A stretch of DNA of 45,389 bases from Lentisphaerota bacterium. GTDB taxonomy: Bacteria > Verrucomicrobiota > Lentisphaeria > Victivallales > Victivallaceae. The DNA is taken from the NCBI GenBank assembly GCA_015061545.1, contig SUWJ01000018.1, positions 1-45,389 on the forward strand. Reading direction: 5' to 3'. This document shows positions 31,219 to 40,477 of the stretch, in pieces. The position numbers were made by a program, and so were the translations under genes. The notes beneath the pieces are model-generated. The model did not search any database, had not been told where the DNA came from, and was given only the letters and a program-made list of their open reading frames with translations. Numbering within the stretch: the stretch's first letter is position 1; every line of letters begins with the position of its first letter.

Positions 31219-32001
31219 TTACTTGTAGTGCTTGCGATAAGCCGCAGGTGCCATGCCCGAAAATTTTTTGAAGCGGCGGGAAAAGTGAAAACGGTCTTTC
31301 ACGCCGATCGACTCGCAGATCGATTCAATGGGTAAATTGGAATTTTTCAGCAGTTTGGCTGCATAATTGTAACGGCGCTGGATCAAATAAGCGTAAGGAG
31401 ATATTCCGCACTCCTGCTTGAAGAAGCGTAAAAATGCAACTGCTGACATACCGCTGCAGCGCGCCATATCAGCCAAAGAAATATCTTCATTGAGTCGTGT
31501 ATCTATATAGTCGCGTACCGCAGCGATCCGTCTATCCGGCGGCGCGGCAGTCAACGCGGCATCAGGCAGCAGTGCCACAGCATCCGCCATCAACGACAAA
31601 ACCTTCATCCGGACTGGTATATCCTGCGACTTGCCCGTCAGAACTTTATTGCGGATAAAACTTACTGTATCTTCACCAAAACCTTCAGGCAGCTCAAAAA
31701 TCTGTTCGCCGACAGCGGGGCGGCAGCAGCCGACTTCGGCGTGAATAAAAAATTGCTCAGGCGAACCGCTGCAGAAACTCTCCAGATTGCACGCAGGCGG
31801 TAAAAGATAGCATCTACGGGGAGCAAAATAAAACTTGCGACCGTTTACGATAACTCCTGCCCCGGCTTGATCGTGACAGTAAAAGCGCCAGAAATCTCCC
31901 GAAAGAGTTATTCCGTTCCAGAATGATCCCAGCGTAACAACCCCCAGAGATTCAAGGCTCAAAACCGCTTCAACAGCAGAACGAATATCAATTTTGTTCA
32001 T
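31219..32001 (-). CDS. AraC-family transcriptional regulator, divergent from fucI
   Basis: 260 residues. The C-terminal 100 residues are an AraC/XylS double helix-turn-helix: first unit ISLADMARCSGMSAVAFLRFFK, second unit IESICESIGVKDRFHFSRRFKKFSGMAPAAYRK, the latter matching the family signature. The N-terminal 150 residues resemble a cupin-type ligand-binding domain (DFWRFYCHDQAGAGVIVNGRKFYFAPRRCYLLPP). The ATG lies inside one copy of a 10-bp direct repeat that forms the likely operator, and there is no visible ribosome-binding site. It probably activates the divergent fucI in response to a sugar, perhaps fucose or a close relative, and limits its own expression. It is alone on its strand. 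Confidence 0.88.
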   Translation of the reverse strand: MNKIDIRSAVEAVLSLESLGVVTLGSFWNGITLSGDFWRFYCHDQAGAGVIVNGRKFYFAPRRCYLLPPACNLESFCSGSPEQFFIHAEVGCCRPAVGEQIFELPEGFGEDTVSFIRNKVLTGKSQDIPVRMKVLSLMADAVALLPDAALTAAPPDRRIAAVRDYIDTRLNEDISLADMARCSGMSAVAFLRFFKQECGISPYAYLIQRRYNYAAKLLKNSNLPIESICESIGVKDRFHFSRRFKKFSGMAPAAYRKHYK

Positions 32002-32024
32002 AGATTATTAAAAATTGTTCATAG
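31994..32024. promoter_or_regulatory. Two TTGTTCATAG direct repeats, 21 bp apart: AraC-type operator
   Basis: TTGTTCATAG at 31994-32003 and 32015-32024, identical, two helical turns apart, the second ending eight bases before the fucI -35 box. AraC-family activators bind tandem half-sites with this spacing (21 bp at araI) directly upstream of -35. The first copy overlaps the regulator's own start codon, so binding could also repress it. Confidence 0.7.
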
Positions 32025-32032
32025 TATTCAAC

Positions 32033-32061
32033 TTGACTTGTGTTCTTTTTTACTATATATT
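32033..32061 (+). promoter_or_regulatory. fucI promoter
   Basis: TTGACT at 32033-32038, exactly 17 bases, TATATT at 32056-32061; leader about 55 bases to the fucI ATG. Confidence 0.7.
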
Positions 32062-32123
32062 CTCTTTGCCAGTAAAGCCAGTTTTGCAGGCAAAAAAACT
32101 GTATCATCTGAAAGGAGCGAATT

Positions 32124-33878
32124 ATGTTGTATCCCAAGATCGGTATTCGCCCGGTGATCGACGGCCGCCGCAAAGGTGTACGGGAATCATTGGAAGACCA
32201 AACCATGAATATGGCAAAACAGGCGGCGGAGTTCTTTACCGCACACCTGCGTTATGCAGACGGAACACCGGTTCAATGCGTAATTGCCGATACCACCATC
32301 GGCGGTGTTGCCGAAGCAGCGGCCTGTCAGGATAAATTCAAAACCGAAAATGTAATGATAACCCTTTCGGTAACACCTTGCTGGTGCTATGGCTCCGAAA
32401 CCATGGATATGGATCGGCACACCATCAAAGCAGTATGGGGATTCAACGGTACCGAACGGCCCGGAGCGGTCTATCTGGCGGCGGTACTGGCAGCGTATGC
32501 CCAGAAAGGACTGCCCGCCTTCGGGATCTACGGTCATGATGTGCAGGATGCTGATTGCCGGAAGATTCCCGACGATGTACAGGAAAAACTGCTCCGTTTC
32601 GGCAAGGCAGCATTGGCGGCGGCTCAAATGCGGGGCAGAAGTTATCTCTCCATCGGCAGCGTATCAATGGGGATCGCGGGGTCGATCCTGAGTCCTGACT
32701 TCTTTGAGCAGTATCTGGATATGCGCTGTGAATCAGTTGATTCCGTGGAGATTATCCGACGGATAAATGAAAACATATTCGATAAAGATGAATTTGCGCT
32801 GGCTTCCAGCTGGATCAAAGCCAACTGCCCTGAAAGCGAAGATTTTTATAATGTCGGCAGCAGCCGCCGTACCGCAGAAAACAAGCGGGAAATCTTTGAC
32901 TACTGCGCCAAGATGACCATGATCGTCCGCGATTTGATGGTCGGCAATCCCAAACTTGCCGAGCTGGGATTCATCGAAGAATCCTGCGGTCATAACGCCA
33001 TTATGGCTGGTTTTCAGGGGCAGCGGCAATGGACAGACCACCTGCCTAACGGCGATTTTATGGAAACCGTGCTGAACAGCTCTTTTGACTGGAACGGCAT
33101 CCGCCCGCCTTTTGTGCTGGCAACTGAAAATGACGGTCTCAACGGTCTTGCCATGCTTTTCGGCAGATTGCTCACCAACAGCGCCAGCGGTTTTTCCGAT
33201 GTCCGCACCTATTGGAGTCCCGAAGCAGTCAAACGCGTTACCAATTACGATCTGGAAGTACCGGGCATGATCCACCTGATCAACTCGGGGGCAACCACCA
33301 TGGATGCTACCGGTGCCATGACCGTTGACGGAAAACCCGTTATGAAAAACTTCTGGGATATTACCAATGAAGACGTCAATGCTGCACTGAAAGCCACCAC
33401 CTGGTGTCCTGCCAACAACGGCTATTTCCGCGGCGGCGGCTTCTCCTCGCGCTTTGTAACGGCAGGCAATATGCCGATCACGCTGTGCCGCATCAACCGC
33501 ATCCACGGTCTGGGCCCGGTAATGCAAATCGCCGAAGGCTACACCTATAATCCCCCCGCAGAAGTACATGATATTCTTGACAAACGTACTGATCCGGGCT
33601 GGCCGACCACCTGGTTCGTTCCGCGGCTGACAGGCAATGGTGCGTTCAAGGATGTTTACAGCGTAATGGCCAACTGGGGTGCCAATCACGCTGCATTCAA
33701 CTATGGGCATATTGGAGCAGATTTGATCTCGCTGGCCGGCATACTCAGAATTCCCGTATGTATGCACAACGTAGATGAAAATGCAATTTACCGCCCCGCC
33801 GCATGGTCAGCATTCGGAATGGATCCGGAAGGAGCGGATTACCGCGCCTGCGCCAACTTCGGCCCCGCGTATAAATAA
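32124..33878 (+). CDS. fucI: L-fucose isomerase
   Basis: 584 residues against 591 in Escherichia coli. It converts L-fucose (and often D-arabinose) to the ketose L-fuculose using a Mn2+ ion in the cytoplasm. Signatures: [19 protein letters not shown] at the N-terminus, GYG-like substrate loops, [40 protein letters not shown] (holding the metal-binding Glu and Asp) and the C-terminal [14 protein letters not shown] with the His ligand. AAGGAG lies eight bases before the ATG. The fuculokinase and aldolase genes are not in the window, so they are elsewhere or replaced. Control is by the divergent AraC-type regulator. Fucose would come from mucin or plant/algal fucans. Confidence 0.95.
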   Translation: MLYPKIGIRPVIDGRRKGVRESLEDQTMNMAKQAAEFFTAHLRYADGTPVQCVIADTTIGGVAEAAACQDKFKTENVMITLSVTPCWCYGSETMDMDRHTIKAVWGFNGTERPGAVYLAAVLAAYAQKGLPAFGIYGHDVQDADCRKIPDDVQEKLLRFGKAALAAAQMRGRSYLSIGSVSMGIAGSILSPDFFEQYLDMRCESVDSVEIIRRINENIFDKDEFALASSWIKANCPESEDFYNVGSSRRTAENKREIFDYCAKMTMIVRDLMVGNPKLAELGFIEESCGHNAIMAGFQGQRQWTDHLPNGDFMETVLNSSFDWNGIRPPFVLATENDGLNGLAMLFGRLLTNSASGFSDVRTYWSPEAVKRVTNYDLEVPGMIHLINSGATTMDATGAMTVDGKPVMKNFWDITNEDVNAALKATTWCPANNGYFRGGGFSSRFVTAGNMPITLCRINRIHGLGPVMQIAEGYTYNPPAEVHDILDKRTDPGWPTTWFVPRLTGNGAFKDVYSVMANWGANHAAFNYGHIGADLISLAGILRIPVCMHNVDENAIYRPAAWSAFGMDPEGADYRACANFGPAYK

Positions 33879-33949
33879 TCCGAACGGTCGGCGCCAATCG
33901 AACCATTTAAGATGACGGTGCCGACACAGTTCCATAACGGATTTTTGTC

Positions 33950-33999
33950 AACGGCAATCATCAGCTGCGGATACCCGCCGCCTGACGGTTGCCGTTTTA
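33950..33999 (+). terminator. Candidate terminator after fucI
   Basis: AACGGCAATC (33950-33959) pairs with GGTTGCCGTT (33987-33996) with one wobble, with an inner GC-rich stem, then TTTT. A separate 9-bp stem, GTCGGCGCC with GGTGCCGAC, is at 33887-33925 without a T-run. Confidence 0.5.
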
Positions 34000-34012
34000 C
34001 AGTATCAACAAA

Positions 34013-34534
34013 TTACTGCTGCTGCCAGCGCTGGATCATTTTCAATGCCAGATGCTCGGCAATACGCATGGTCCATTTAAGCGCTTCAAAAAGCGACAGC
34101 ACCGGATCAAGTCCCGGATTCTGCTGCTGAAAATCAACAAACGCGCCGCCGAGTTTGGCGGCAATGGGTTCGGCTTTAAGAAAATTCATCAGCCGATCAT
34201 CCACATAAAGCGATACGCGCGAATCAAACAAACCGTTGACATTGCCATCCTGCTTCTGACCGCTCATAAAGTTATACGCCATTTCAGCGCCTTTGCCAAC
34301 GGCAAAATTAAACATGGAAGAAATCTCATCAGCAGTAAGTTCCATGGCATTATTATCCTGCAAATGCGCCTTGAATGCCTGAAACATCTTGATAAAAATC
34401 GGTTTTTCAAGAGCTGCAAGTTCAGGCGAGGACTGCATAGCTTCGCCTTCGGGCAGATAAGCAGCCTGCCGGGCAGCGGCAACGATCGCCTGAGCGACTT
34501 TGATCGAGTCTTCAGAGGAAAAGTTATTACTCAT
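34013..34534 (-). CDS. Unknown helical protein
   Basis: 173 residues from the ATG at 34534. A TTG two codons earlier (34540) is better spaced from the AGGAG upstream (seven bases against thirteen) and may be the true start, giving 175 residues. The sequence is mostly amphipathic helix with Ala, Gln and Met, no membrane segment and no signal peptide (..VAQAIVAAARQAAYL.., ..FKAHLQDNNAMELTADEI.., ..LKWTMRIAEHLALKM..). I recognise no family. It lies alone, convergent to fucI and just downstream of the repeat element. A regulator or adaptor role is possible, but nothing supports a choice. Confidence 0.6.
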   Translation of the reverse strand: MSNNFSSEDSIKVAQAIVAAARQAAYLPEGEAMQSSPELAALEKPIFIKMFQAFKAHLQDNNAMELTADEISSMFNFAVGKGAEMAYNFMSGQKQDGNVNGLFDSRVSLYVDDRLMNFLKAEPIAAKLGGAFVDFQQQNPGLDPVLSLFEALKWTMRIAEHLALKMIQRWQQQ

Positions 34535-34586
34535 AGCCAACTATATTCTCCTGTAATTGTTTTTTATTTGCTCTGTCCACAATATC

Positions 34587-35217
34587 GGTTGATCGGGGCG
34601 CGATCAGGGGAAGCAGGCAAAACCTTTTGAGCGGTTTTTTTCCGCTTCCACAACTTGTTACAGCGTAACCCGCAGGGCGAAGACGTTCATCGGGGCGATG
34701 GATTACGCGCACACGGTCGCGTTTTGCAAGAAGCACCACTAAAGAGCATACTTTAGCGGTATGCCCCTCGCCAAGATGCGACGCTGCAAGGCGCGAGATG
34801 CGCCGTAAATTGCGCACTCCATCGGGGCGATGGATTACGCGCACACGGTCGCGTTTTGCAAGAAGCACCTCAAGGAGCATACTTTGCCGGTATGCGACTG
34901 TAAGGTGCGACGCTGCAAGGCGCGAGATGTGCCGTAAGTTGCGCACTCCATCGGGGCGATGGATTACGCGCACACGGTCGCGTTTTGCAAGAAGCACCAC
35001 TAAAGAGCATACTTTAGCGGTATGCCCCTCGCCAAGATGCGACGCTGCAAGGCGCGAGATGCGCCGTAAATTGCGCACTCCATCGGGGCGATGGATTACG
35101 CGCACACGGTCGCGTTTTGCAAGAAGCACCTCAAGGAGCATACTTTGCCGGTATGCGACTGTAAGGTGCGACGCTGCAAGGCGCGAGATGTGCCGTAAGC
35201 CGCGCCCCGGATCAACC
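34587..35217. repeat. Non-coding element bounded by 16-17 bp inverted repeats
   Basis: GGTTGATCGGGGCGCG at 34587-34602 is repeated inverted at 35201-35217 (CGCGCCCCGGATCAACC), with one inserted base. Between them lie about 600 bases without a credible gene, mostly the tandem units described next. The right end overlaps the stop codon of the glycosidase-like gene. No target duplication or transposase is seen. It resembles a small non-autonomous repeat element, but the terminal symmetry could also arise from terminator hairpins. Confidence 0.5.
34688..35209. repeat. Tandem duplication of a 261-bp unit (A 132 bp + B 129 bp, twice)
   Basis: Each subunit starts with CATCGGGGCGATGGATTACG, at 34688 (A), 34820 (B), 34949 (A) and 35081 (B). 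The two A copies look identical; the B copies agree until the last ten bases. A and B share both ends but differ in the middle, which in each folds as GCATAC, loop, GTATGC. A second small symmetry, CATCG-GGG-CGATG, opens every unit. Unit lengths are multiples of three, so both strands stay open and mimic repeated genes. Confidence 0.85.
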
Positions 35218-37197
35218 TTCGGCAAAGCCGCCGGTTAATGCTGTATTAATCATGGTTATGGTACCGCGATTAGTCGTTGACGGCATCAACGGCGTAAACA
35301 TCATCTTGCTGACTTCAGGCGCCAGTTCCGTATAAAGCGCTTTGGCTTTGCGTGAAAGCAGCGGACGCTCAAGTTTCCGCAATGCCAGCGCCGAAGCGAT
35401 CCACGAATTGGTCCAACCCGTTTCCACGCACCACGGCCCCCAGCCTGAATCCGAAGCGCTGCCGAAAAATTCCCACAAATTGTAGTCGAATCCACGCAGC
35501 CACGCCCCGTTGAGATATTGCTGATCTTCCGACACCGCCTGAATACGGCAGAAGAAATCCGCCATCCTGTCGGCAGCCTCTTTATATTTGGCATTGCCTG
35601 TTGCCATATACGCTTCGTGCATACCGATAAGTGCAAAGTTTACGCTGTAAAGCAAGTCGCAGGCAGGGTCGCCGTTGAACTGCACCAGCGCTGCTTCGCC
35701 CCGACCGTGATCGGCATTGCAGGAAGGCGCCGGATAATGCCCCAGTTCCAACTTACCCATAACTTCAGGAATCGTATTGAACTCATTGAGTTTGCCGATA
35801 AAGAACTCAGCCACCCGATCAAGCCATTCCCGATGTTCGGGCGTATCATCGACTTCAACCAGCATGGCGTAAGGCAGCAGGATCCGGCACCAGTCGCCCG
35901 ACGCGCCGTTCTGCCAATAGAAATCAGGGAAACAGCGGTTGGCTTCCTGCAAAGCAGCAATGGCGGAATCGAGGAATTGGCGGTCGCCGGAAAGGGCATA
36001 AAGCTGGCAGTTCAGCGCCCAATGCCATGCCTGATAGTGGGGGTGGCACTTGTCGTAGTTGTTCTGGTGATAGTATTGCCAGGTTTTGCCCTGAAAACTT
36101 TCCGGCTGCTGCAAACTGGGTGTACGCAAACCGTTGGGTCCGGTGGTACGCAGCAGCGAATACCCCAGTTGAAGCAGTTTTTTGGCGTGTTTGGGGTCTT
36201 CGAGCAAATCTTCTGCCAGAATCGCCCCCAGCGCCGCACGGGAGTTATCATCGCCGTAAACGGAACGGTTGGCGTTGTCGAAAAAGAGCGAACCGAAAGT
36301 CTGGCTGGCCTGACAGCAGTCGCGCACTTCGGGAGTATCCAGCATAGTGCGGACCAAACCTTCCGCCATTTCCCTGCCCTGACGCTCGCCTGAAATTGCG
36401 TAGTCCAATGCTCCGACTGCGGCACATTCGCCCAGACAGTCGCCGCGCATAGTAGGCATGATCCACTGACGGCCCGTAACGTCGATCACTGAAGTATAAC
36501 CTTCAAAAACCCCGATGGTGCCGTGATGATTGTAGATCATTTCGCGGTAGAACCATTCGGCATTGTTTTTGAAAGCAACAGCTTCATAATCTTCTGCCAT
36601 AGTTTCATCGGCCTGATAAGCCGGATGTACCGACATTTGGTAGTCGATGGAGATTTTTTCCGTCCCCGCCAAAAATCCCAGCAATCTGCCGATGACGTTC
36701 TTCCAATCCGCAGCGGGTGCAAAACGGCTCTGAATAAAACTTGCCAGCGGTGTAACGCTTATAAGAATATTACTGCAGTCAGGCGCATCAAACAACAGCG
36801 GATACTGCTGGGCATCTTCCAAGCCGAAACACGCATCGCGGTATCCGGCTACCCGGGCAGCGACCAGATGACTTTTTACCTTAGATTCTACGGTACGCAG
36901 CACAAAGTTGTGTTGGGTAAGAATACGGCAAATCGGGAGTTCCCCGCCGAAAAAATCATCGGCAACCACCGAACGGGCTTTGAAGCTGTCAGCGTAAATC
37001 TCGTCACCGAAAGTCACTCCATCGTAAGTTGCCGGGCACTCCAGCAGCACTCTGGCTTCATTCTTTCTGGCGGCAGAGAGGATTGCTGCCAATTCATCCG
37101 CAGAGGGCTGACGGATAAATTTCACATTTCCGGGCAGAAAATTTACCACGTCGCACTTGGCTCGAGGCGAAAAAAGTTCGATCCAATAACCTTGCAT
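35212..37197 (-). CDS. Cytoplasmic glycosidase-like protein, probable alpha/alpha-barrel
   Basis: 661 residues, no signal peptide, so intracellular. The second half has the repeating helical pattern and Trp/Tyr-rich segments of six-hairpin glycosidases and glycan lyases: ECAAVGALDYAISGERQG, NANRSVYGDDNSRAALGA, YHPHYQAWHWALNCQLYAL-type core, FYWQNGASGDWCRILLPY, CVETGWTNSWIASALALRKL. The N-terminal 250 residues are of another, unrecognised fold. I cannot name the family or substrate. An AGGA ribosome-binding site precedes the ATG. It is the second gene of an operon, 36 bases after the larger glycosidase-like gene, and its last codons run into the inverted-repeat element. Confidence 0.6.
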   Translation of the reverse strand: MQGYWIELFSPRAKCDVVNFLPGNVKFIRQPSADELAAILSAARKNEARVLLECPATYDGVTFGDEIYADSFKARSVVADDFFGGELPICRILTQHNFVLRTVESKVKSHLVAARVAGYRDACFGLEDAQQYPLLFDAPDCSNILISVTPLASFIQSRFAPAADWKNVIGRLLGFLAGTEKISIDYQMSVHPAYQADETMAEDYEAVAFKNNAEWFYREMIYNHHGTIGVFEGYTSVIDVTGRQWIMPTMRGDCLGECAAVGALDYAISGERQGREMAEGLVRTMLDTPEVRDCCQASQTFGSLFFDNANRSVYGDDNSRAALGAILAEDLLEDPKHAKKLLQLGYSLLRTTGPNGLRTPSLQQPESFQGKTWQYYHQNNYDKCHPHYQAWHWALNCQLYALSGDRQFLDSAIAALQEANRCFPDFYWQNGASGDWCRILLPYAMLVEVDDTPEHREWLDRVAEFFIGKLNEFNTIPEVMGKLELGHYPAPSCNADHGRGEAALVQFNGDPACDLLYSVNFALIGMHEAYMATGNAKYKEAADRMADFFCRIQAVSEDQQYLNGAWLRGFDYNLWEFFGSASDSGWGPWCVETGWTNSWIASALALRKLERPLLSRKAKALYTELAPEVSKMMFTPLMPSTTNRGTITMINTALTGGFAEG

Positions 37198-37233
37198 TTC
37201 GTAATCCTTTCTTTATATTTATGTAAAATAATC

Positions 37234-40200
37234 TTACAATACAAACGGTAATGCGGTTGATTTTTCAAAGTTAAAATGCTTTTCTTCCCGGCTGCCATCC
37301 CGATTGATTACCGTACAGACAGTTTTGCCTGATCCGCAGGCGATCAAGCTGCCATCACTATCGCAGGCTATATGCAGCGACGGATCGGACACCAGCGCCT
37401 TATCCTGATAGAAACGCACAAAACACGCTTTACGTTCCGTTACCTCCAGCTCAAAACTCCAATCAGGGGCATGAACTACTGCTTTTTTGGTGTTGTTTTT
37501 GCTCGTCCAATCGGTGTTCAATATCATCAGCAGCGCCTGAGCATTATCGCTTGTCTGCTGCCACAAAGTCCAGAAAAGTTCTTTGGAGGGATCTTCCAGA
37601 TAATACTCAGGTCGCGCCGCCTTTGCCAAGGCGGCAATTACCGCGGCGCTGAGTCGCTGGAACTTTTCATGCCCCGGGTATGCCCAGAAAGTCAGCGTGT
37701 AGACCCAGCCTTTGCCCAGCTTGTATCTGACCAGCAGCGGTTCAGCGCTGGAAGAATCGTACACCACTACTTCGGCACCCGCCAATTCAATGGCAGCAAC
37801 AAAGCCTTCGTCATCTTCGTTGATATCGCAACTGGGGGCGGAAGAGAGTTCAGGCACCAGCTTAAACGCTTTTTCTTTGCAGTTCCATTGCCCCGAAAAT
37901 TTTGCCCCGCGCCCCTTGACTCTGAAACCTGCCGCAGCAGCAAGATCGCCGTGGTTCCACAAAGCCAGATCATCGAAGTCGCGGAGGAAATCGCGCTTGA
38001 CGTGGGTACTGAACTGCGGTATACCCGTCAAAAGCACGCCGCCCTTGCGCACAAAGTTTTCCAGCTTTTCCCAGTCGGCACTTTCAAAAGTGTTCCAGCC
38101 CAGATTCAGCAGGAGTTTATATTGCTCAAAGTATTCAGAAGCAGACTCAACCGGAACCTCGTCAAAATCGCCGTATGGAGTACCTGAGAAGAAAAATCTC
38201 CGCTTGTCGTACTGCTGACGCAGCGGCTGCGTATTGGCTCCGGGCATTAAAACATCCAGCAGCTGGCGGCATTTTTCCGGCTGACGGTGCCCCCACTCTG
38301 CAGCAGGATTGCCGAACATACCCCACACCGAATAATCCGGCGTCTGCTCGCTGTCGCAGATAAATCCGTTGAAGGGAGCAGCGTATCTGCCTTCCAGAAA
38401 CGCAATGTTGCGCACGCATTTGCCGCTGCGGGGATGAGTTTTGACAAATTTATAGAAATCTCTGGTCATATCGCGCTTACCCTTGGTAAGCATATCATCC
38501 CAGCTCTGGCGCTCCTCTTTGAAGAGCAAAAACAGACTGTCTTCTTCGTAGATAACATTGGCGCCCATCATCCACGGCTGGAACAAACTCAAATAATATT
38601 CGCCCAAATGAGTTTCAAAAAACGGTTGACGGGGGTGATGGATCGCTATATGCACACCCCACTCGCCGCAGCCCAGCGCTTCGGCTGCGGGACGCGCCTG
38701 ACTGCACAGATGCATAGTGTGCGGAACCATAGTTTCGCTGCGGACAAAGTCGGCTCCTGCCATATAGCAATAGCGGTGGCCGCCTGAGGCATCGCCAAAC
38801 GCAGCCCGGGCACCGGATTGATGAGCTTTGGTCACCTCGTTGGCGAGATATTTTACATAATTCTGACACGCTTCGCGCATATCCTGCGAAATGTAGGGTT
38901 CTTTCGGGTCAAAAGCGTAGACCGCCCCGGGATATTCGTGCCGCCCCACACAATGCAGATATTCGCCTGCGCCTCTGGTGAAAACACCGCTTTCAAAGTC
39001 GGTTGCCGCCTCCACCCAGATATGGTGATCTTTGCAGAACCGGCTCCATTTTTCCAGCAGATCCTCCCGCAGCGGACGGCAGGCGCGATTGCCTGCTCCG
39101 TAACTGTCGGGCGCGTAGTAGAAGGAACGGAACACCACCAGATTTGCCAGCTGGGTGCGGGACGTATAATCCAGCAGCCAATCCATAAAACCGTTGTCAT
39201 CGTGAGGAACAATAGTCATATCGTAACCGACTGCCACGGGAATATTTTCTGACGGCAGGTCATAAACTTCACAGATCAAGCCTTTCCTGCCGTTAGCAGA
39301 AAACTCCACCTGACAACCGGCGTGTTCAAGTGTACAGCGGAACTCATTCCACCCCTGAACCGCCTCCAGAGTTATTACTTTGTGCGGGCAAACTATATTG
39401 ATCGTATCCGGATAAGCGGCAAAAACCTTGCCGATAAACTCCTCGTTGACGATCGCCCAGTGCGGCAGACTCAACTGACAATGATCGTAACCGCAGCGGC
39501 GGAAACTTACCCGATTCAGCAAAAGATAACCTTGCGGGTGCGTATTTTCCAGCGTAATAATGTGTTCGCCTTCAGACAACTGAAACCGCGCCCACACATC
39601 TTCGAGCATCTGCATAAAAGTATCGTGTTCGCGGAAAAAATGTGTAACCGAAGAAGCTAAAACCCCGTCCGCATATATATTTATGGTAAAATCGTCATGG
39701 AAAACCGTTTCCGCCCCCGGGGTATATCCGCCCGGAGCGCCGGCCATAGCTGCTATATGCAGCAAAGTTTCATTATAATCGTGCTGATCGGCAGCCACCG
39801 TCAGCGGCAGCGAAACCTTTGCGCCCGGCGCCAGCCATGCTGTCGGCATACGCATCCAGTCATGGAAAGGCAGTTCACTCATATCGGCAGCTTCAAACAC
39901 TCTTTCCCCTGCGGCAGCTTCCGGCCGATACCAGAAATAGTGACGGCGGGTCACAATTACGCTGCACCCCAGATATTTGGGTCCCACGGGAAAAACCAGA
40001 CGCCCTTTTTCCAGAATATCCGAGGCTGTAAATTCAAAATCGCCGCTGCGGGTATGCAGTTTAAAAACGGTATTTTCTTCCGCCTCGGCTTCCACTCTTA
40101 TTCCTGCCAGACCGCGGCGGGTGCGGCTTTTCCAGCAATTGCCTTCCAGCGGTATCTCCCGCGGACATTGCCCGGGGCCGAACCAGATGACAGGATATTC

Positions 40201-40329
40201 CAACTGATGGAGTTTGAGCAGCTGCCCGTTTTCGCACTCCAACGAACCATCCCACTCAAAAAACGGGTGATAATGCCGTCTGGAATATAAATACATATAT
40301 CCCCAATCGATCCTGAAATCCAAAAGCAC
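37234..40329 (-). CDS. Very large cytoplasmic protein, glycosidase-like barrel and GATase-like domain
   Basis: 1031 residues from a GTG at 40329, supported by GGAG eight bases before it; an ATG at residue 12 has no ribosome-binding site. No signal peptide. Residues 1-330 look like beta-sandwich modules (DFTINIYADGVLASSVTHFF, EGEHIITLENTHPQGYLLLN). Residues about 360-700 have a TIM-barrel style: LANLVVFRSFYYAPDSYG, HIWVEAATDFESG, ARAAFGDASGGHRYC. Residues about 740-900 resemble the GATase-like domain of beta-galactosidase trimers (YKLLLNLGWNTFESADWEKL). A small beta domain ends the chain. Substrate and family are unknown. It is the first gene of a two-gene operon and is divergent from the marR gene. 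Confidence 0.6.
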   Translation of the reverse strand: MLLDFRIDWGYMYLYSRRHYHPFFEWDGSLECENGQLLKLHQLEYPVIWFGPGQCPREIPLEGNCWKSRTRRGLAGIRVEAEAEENTVFKLHTRSGDFEFTASDILEKGRLVFPVGPKYLGCSVIVTRRHYFWYRPEAAAGERVFEAADMSELPFHDWMRMPTAWLAPGAKVSLPLTVAADQHDYNETLLHIAAMAGAPGGYTPGAETVFHDDFTINIYADGVLASSVTHFFREHDTFMQMLEDVWARFQLSEGEHIITLENTHPQGYLLLNRVSFRRCGYDHCQLSLPHWAIVNEEFIGKVFAAYPDTINIVCPHKVITLEAVQGWNEFRCTLEHAGCQVEFSANGRKGLICEVYDLPSENIPVAVGYDMTIVPHDDNGFMDWLLDYTSRTQLANLVVFRSFYYAPDSYGAGNRACRPLREDLLEKWSRFCKDHHIWVEAATDFESGVFTRGAGEYLHCVGRHEYPGAVYAFDPKEPYISQDMREACQNYVKYLANEVTKAHQSGARAAFGDASGGHRYCYMAGADFVRSETMVPHTMHLCSQARPAAEALGCGEWGVHIAIHHPRQPFFETHLGEYYLSLFQPWMMGANVIYEEDSLFLLFKEERQSWDDMLTKGKRDMTRDFYKFVKTHPRSGKCVRNIAFLEGRYAAPFNGFICDSEQTPDYSVWGMFGNPAAEWGHRQPEKCRQLLDVLMPGANTQPLRQQYDKRRFFFSGTPYGDFDEVPVESASEYFEQYKLLLNLGWNTFESADWEKLENFVRKGGVLLTGIPQFSTHVKRDFLRDFDDLALWNHGDLAAAAGFRVKGRGAKFSGQWNCKEKAFKLVPELSSAPSCDINEDDEGFVAAIELAGAEVVVYDSSSAEPLLVRYKLGKGWVYTLTFWAYPGHEKFQRLSAAVIAALAKAARPEYYLEDPSKELFWTLWQQTSDNAQALLMILNTDWTSKNNTKKAVVHAPDWSFELEVTERKACFVRFYQDKALVSDPSLHIACDSDGSLIACGSGKTVCTVINRDGSREEKHFNFEKSTALPFVL

Positions 40330-40379
40330 GATGTTCTCTCCGTCATTACTTGTATGTTATGCTGTTGTGCTTGGCGTTT

Positions 40380-40407
40380 AAAATACACCACAAGAGTTAA
40401 AAAGCAA
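40380..40407 (-). promoter_or_regulatory. Candidate promoter of the glycosidase-like operon
   Basis: Minus strand TTGCTT (complement of 40402-40407), 16 bases, TATTTT (complement of 40380-40385), leader about 45 bases. Confidence 0.4.
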
Positions 40408-40448
40408 TTGTTTGAACAGGAAATTCATAAAAAACTGCGCCTGAAAAT

Positions 40449-40477
40449 TTGCAAAATATGCGATTCGGGATTATTTT
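40449..40477 (+). promoter_or_regulatory. Candidate promoter of the marR-RND operon
   Basis: TTGCAA at 40449-40454, 17 bases, TATTTT at 40472-40477. The palindrome that follows starts at the very next base. Confidence 0.5.

Noticed and set aside
34688-35209. CRISPR array or integron attC sites
   Set aside because: Units are 129-132 bp and contiguous with no spacers of 25-40 bp; there is no GTT-type attC core and no integrase.
34527-35225. Open frame of 232 codons on the minus strand with repeated LLAKRDRVRVIHRPDG peptides
   Set aside because: It is the translation of the 132/129-bp tandem repeat, whose unit lengths are multiples of three; the plus strand is equally open and no ribosome-binding site or protein-like bias is seen.
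34798-35238. Open frame of 146 codons on the plus strand over the repeat
   Set aside because: Arg/Thr-rich repetitive translation of the same repeat; opposite strand is also open, so not evidence for a gene.
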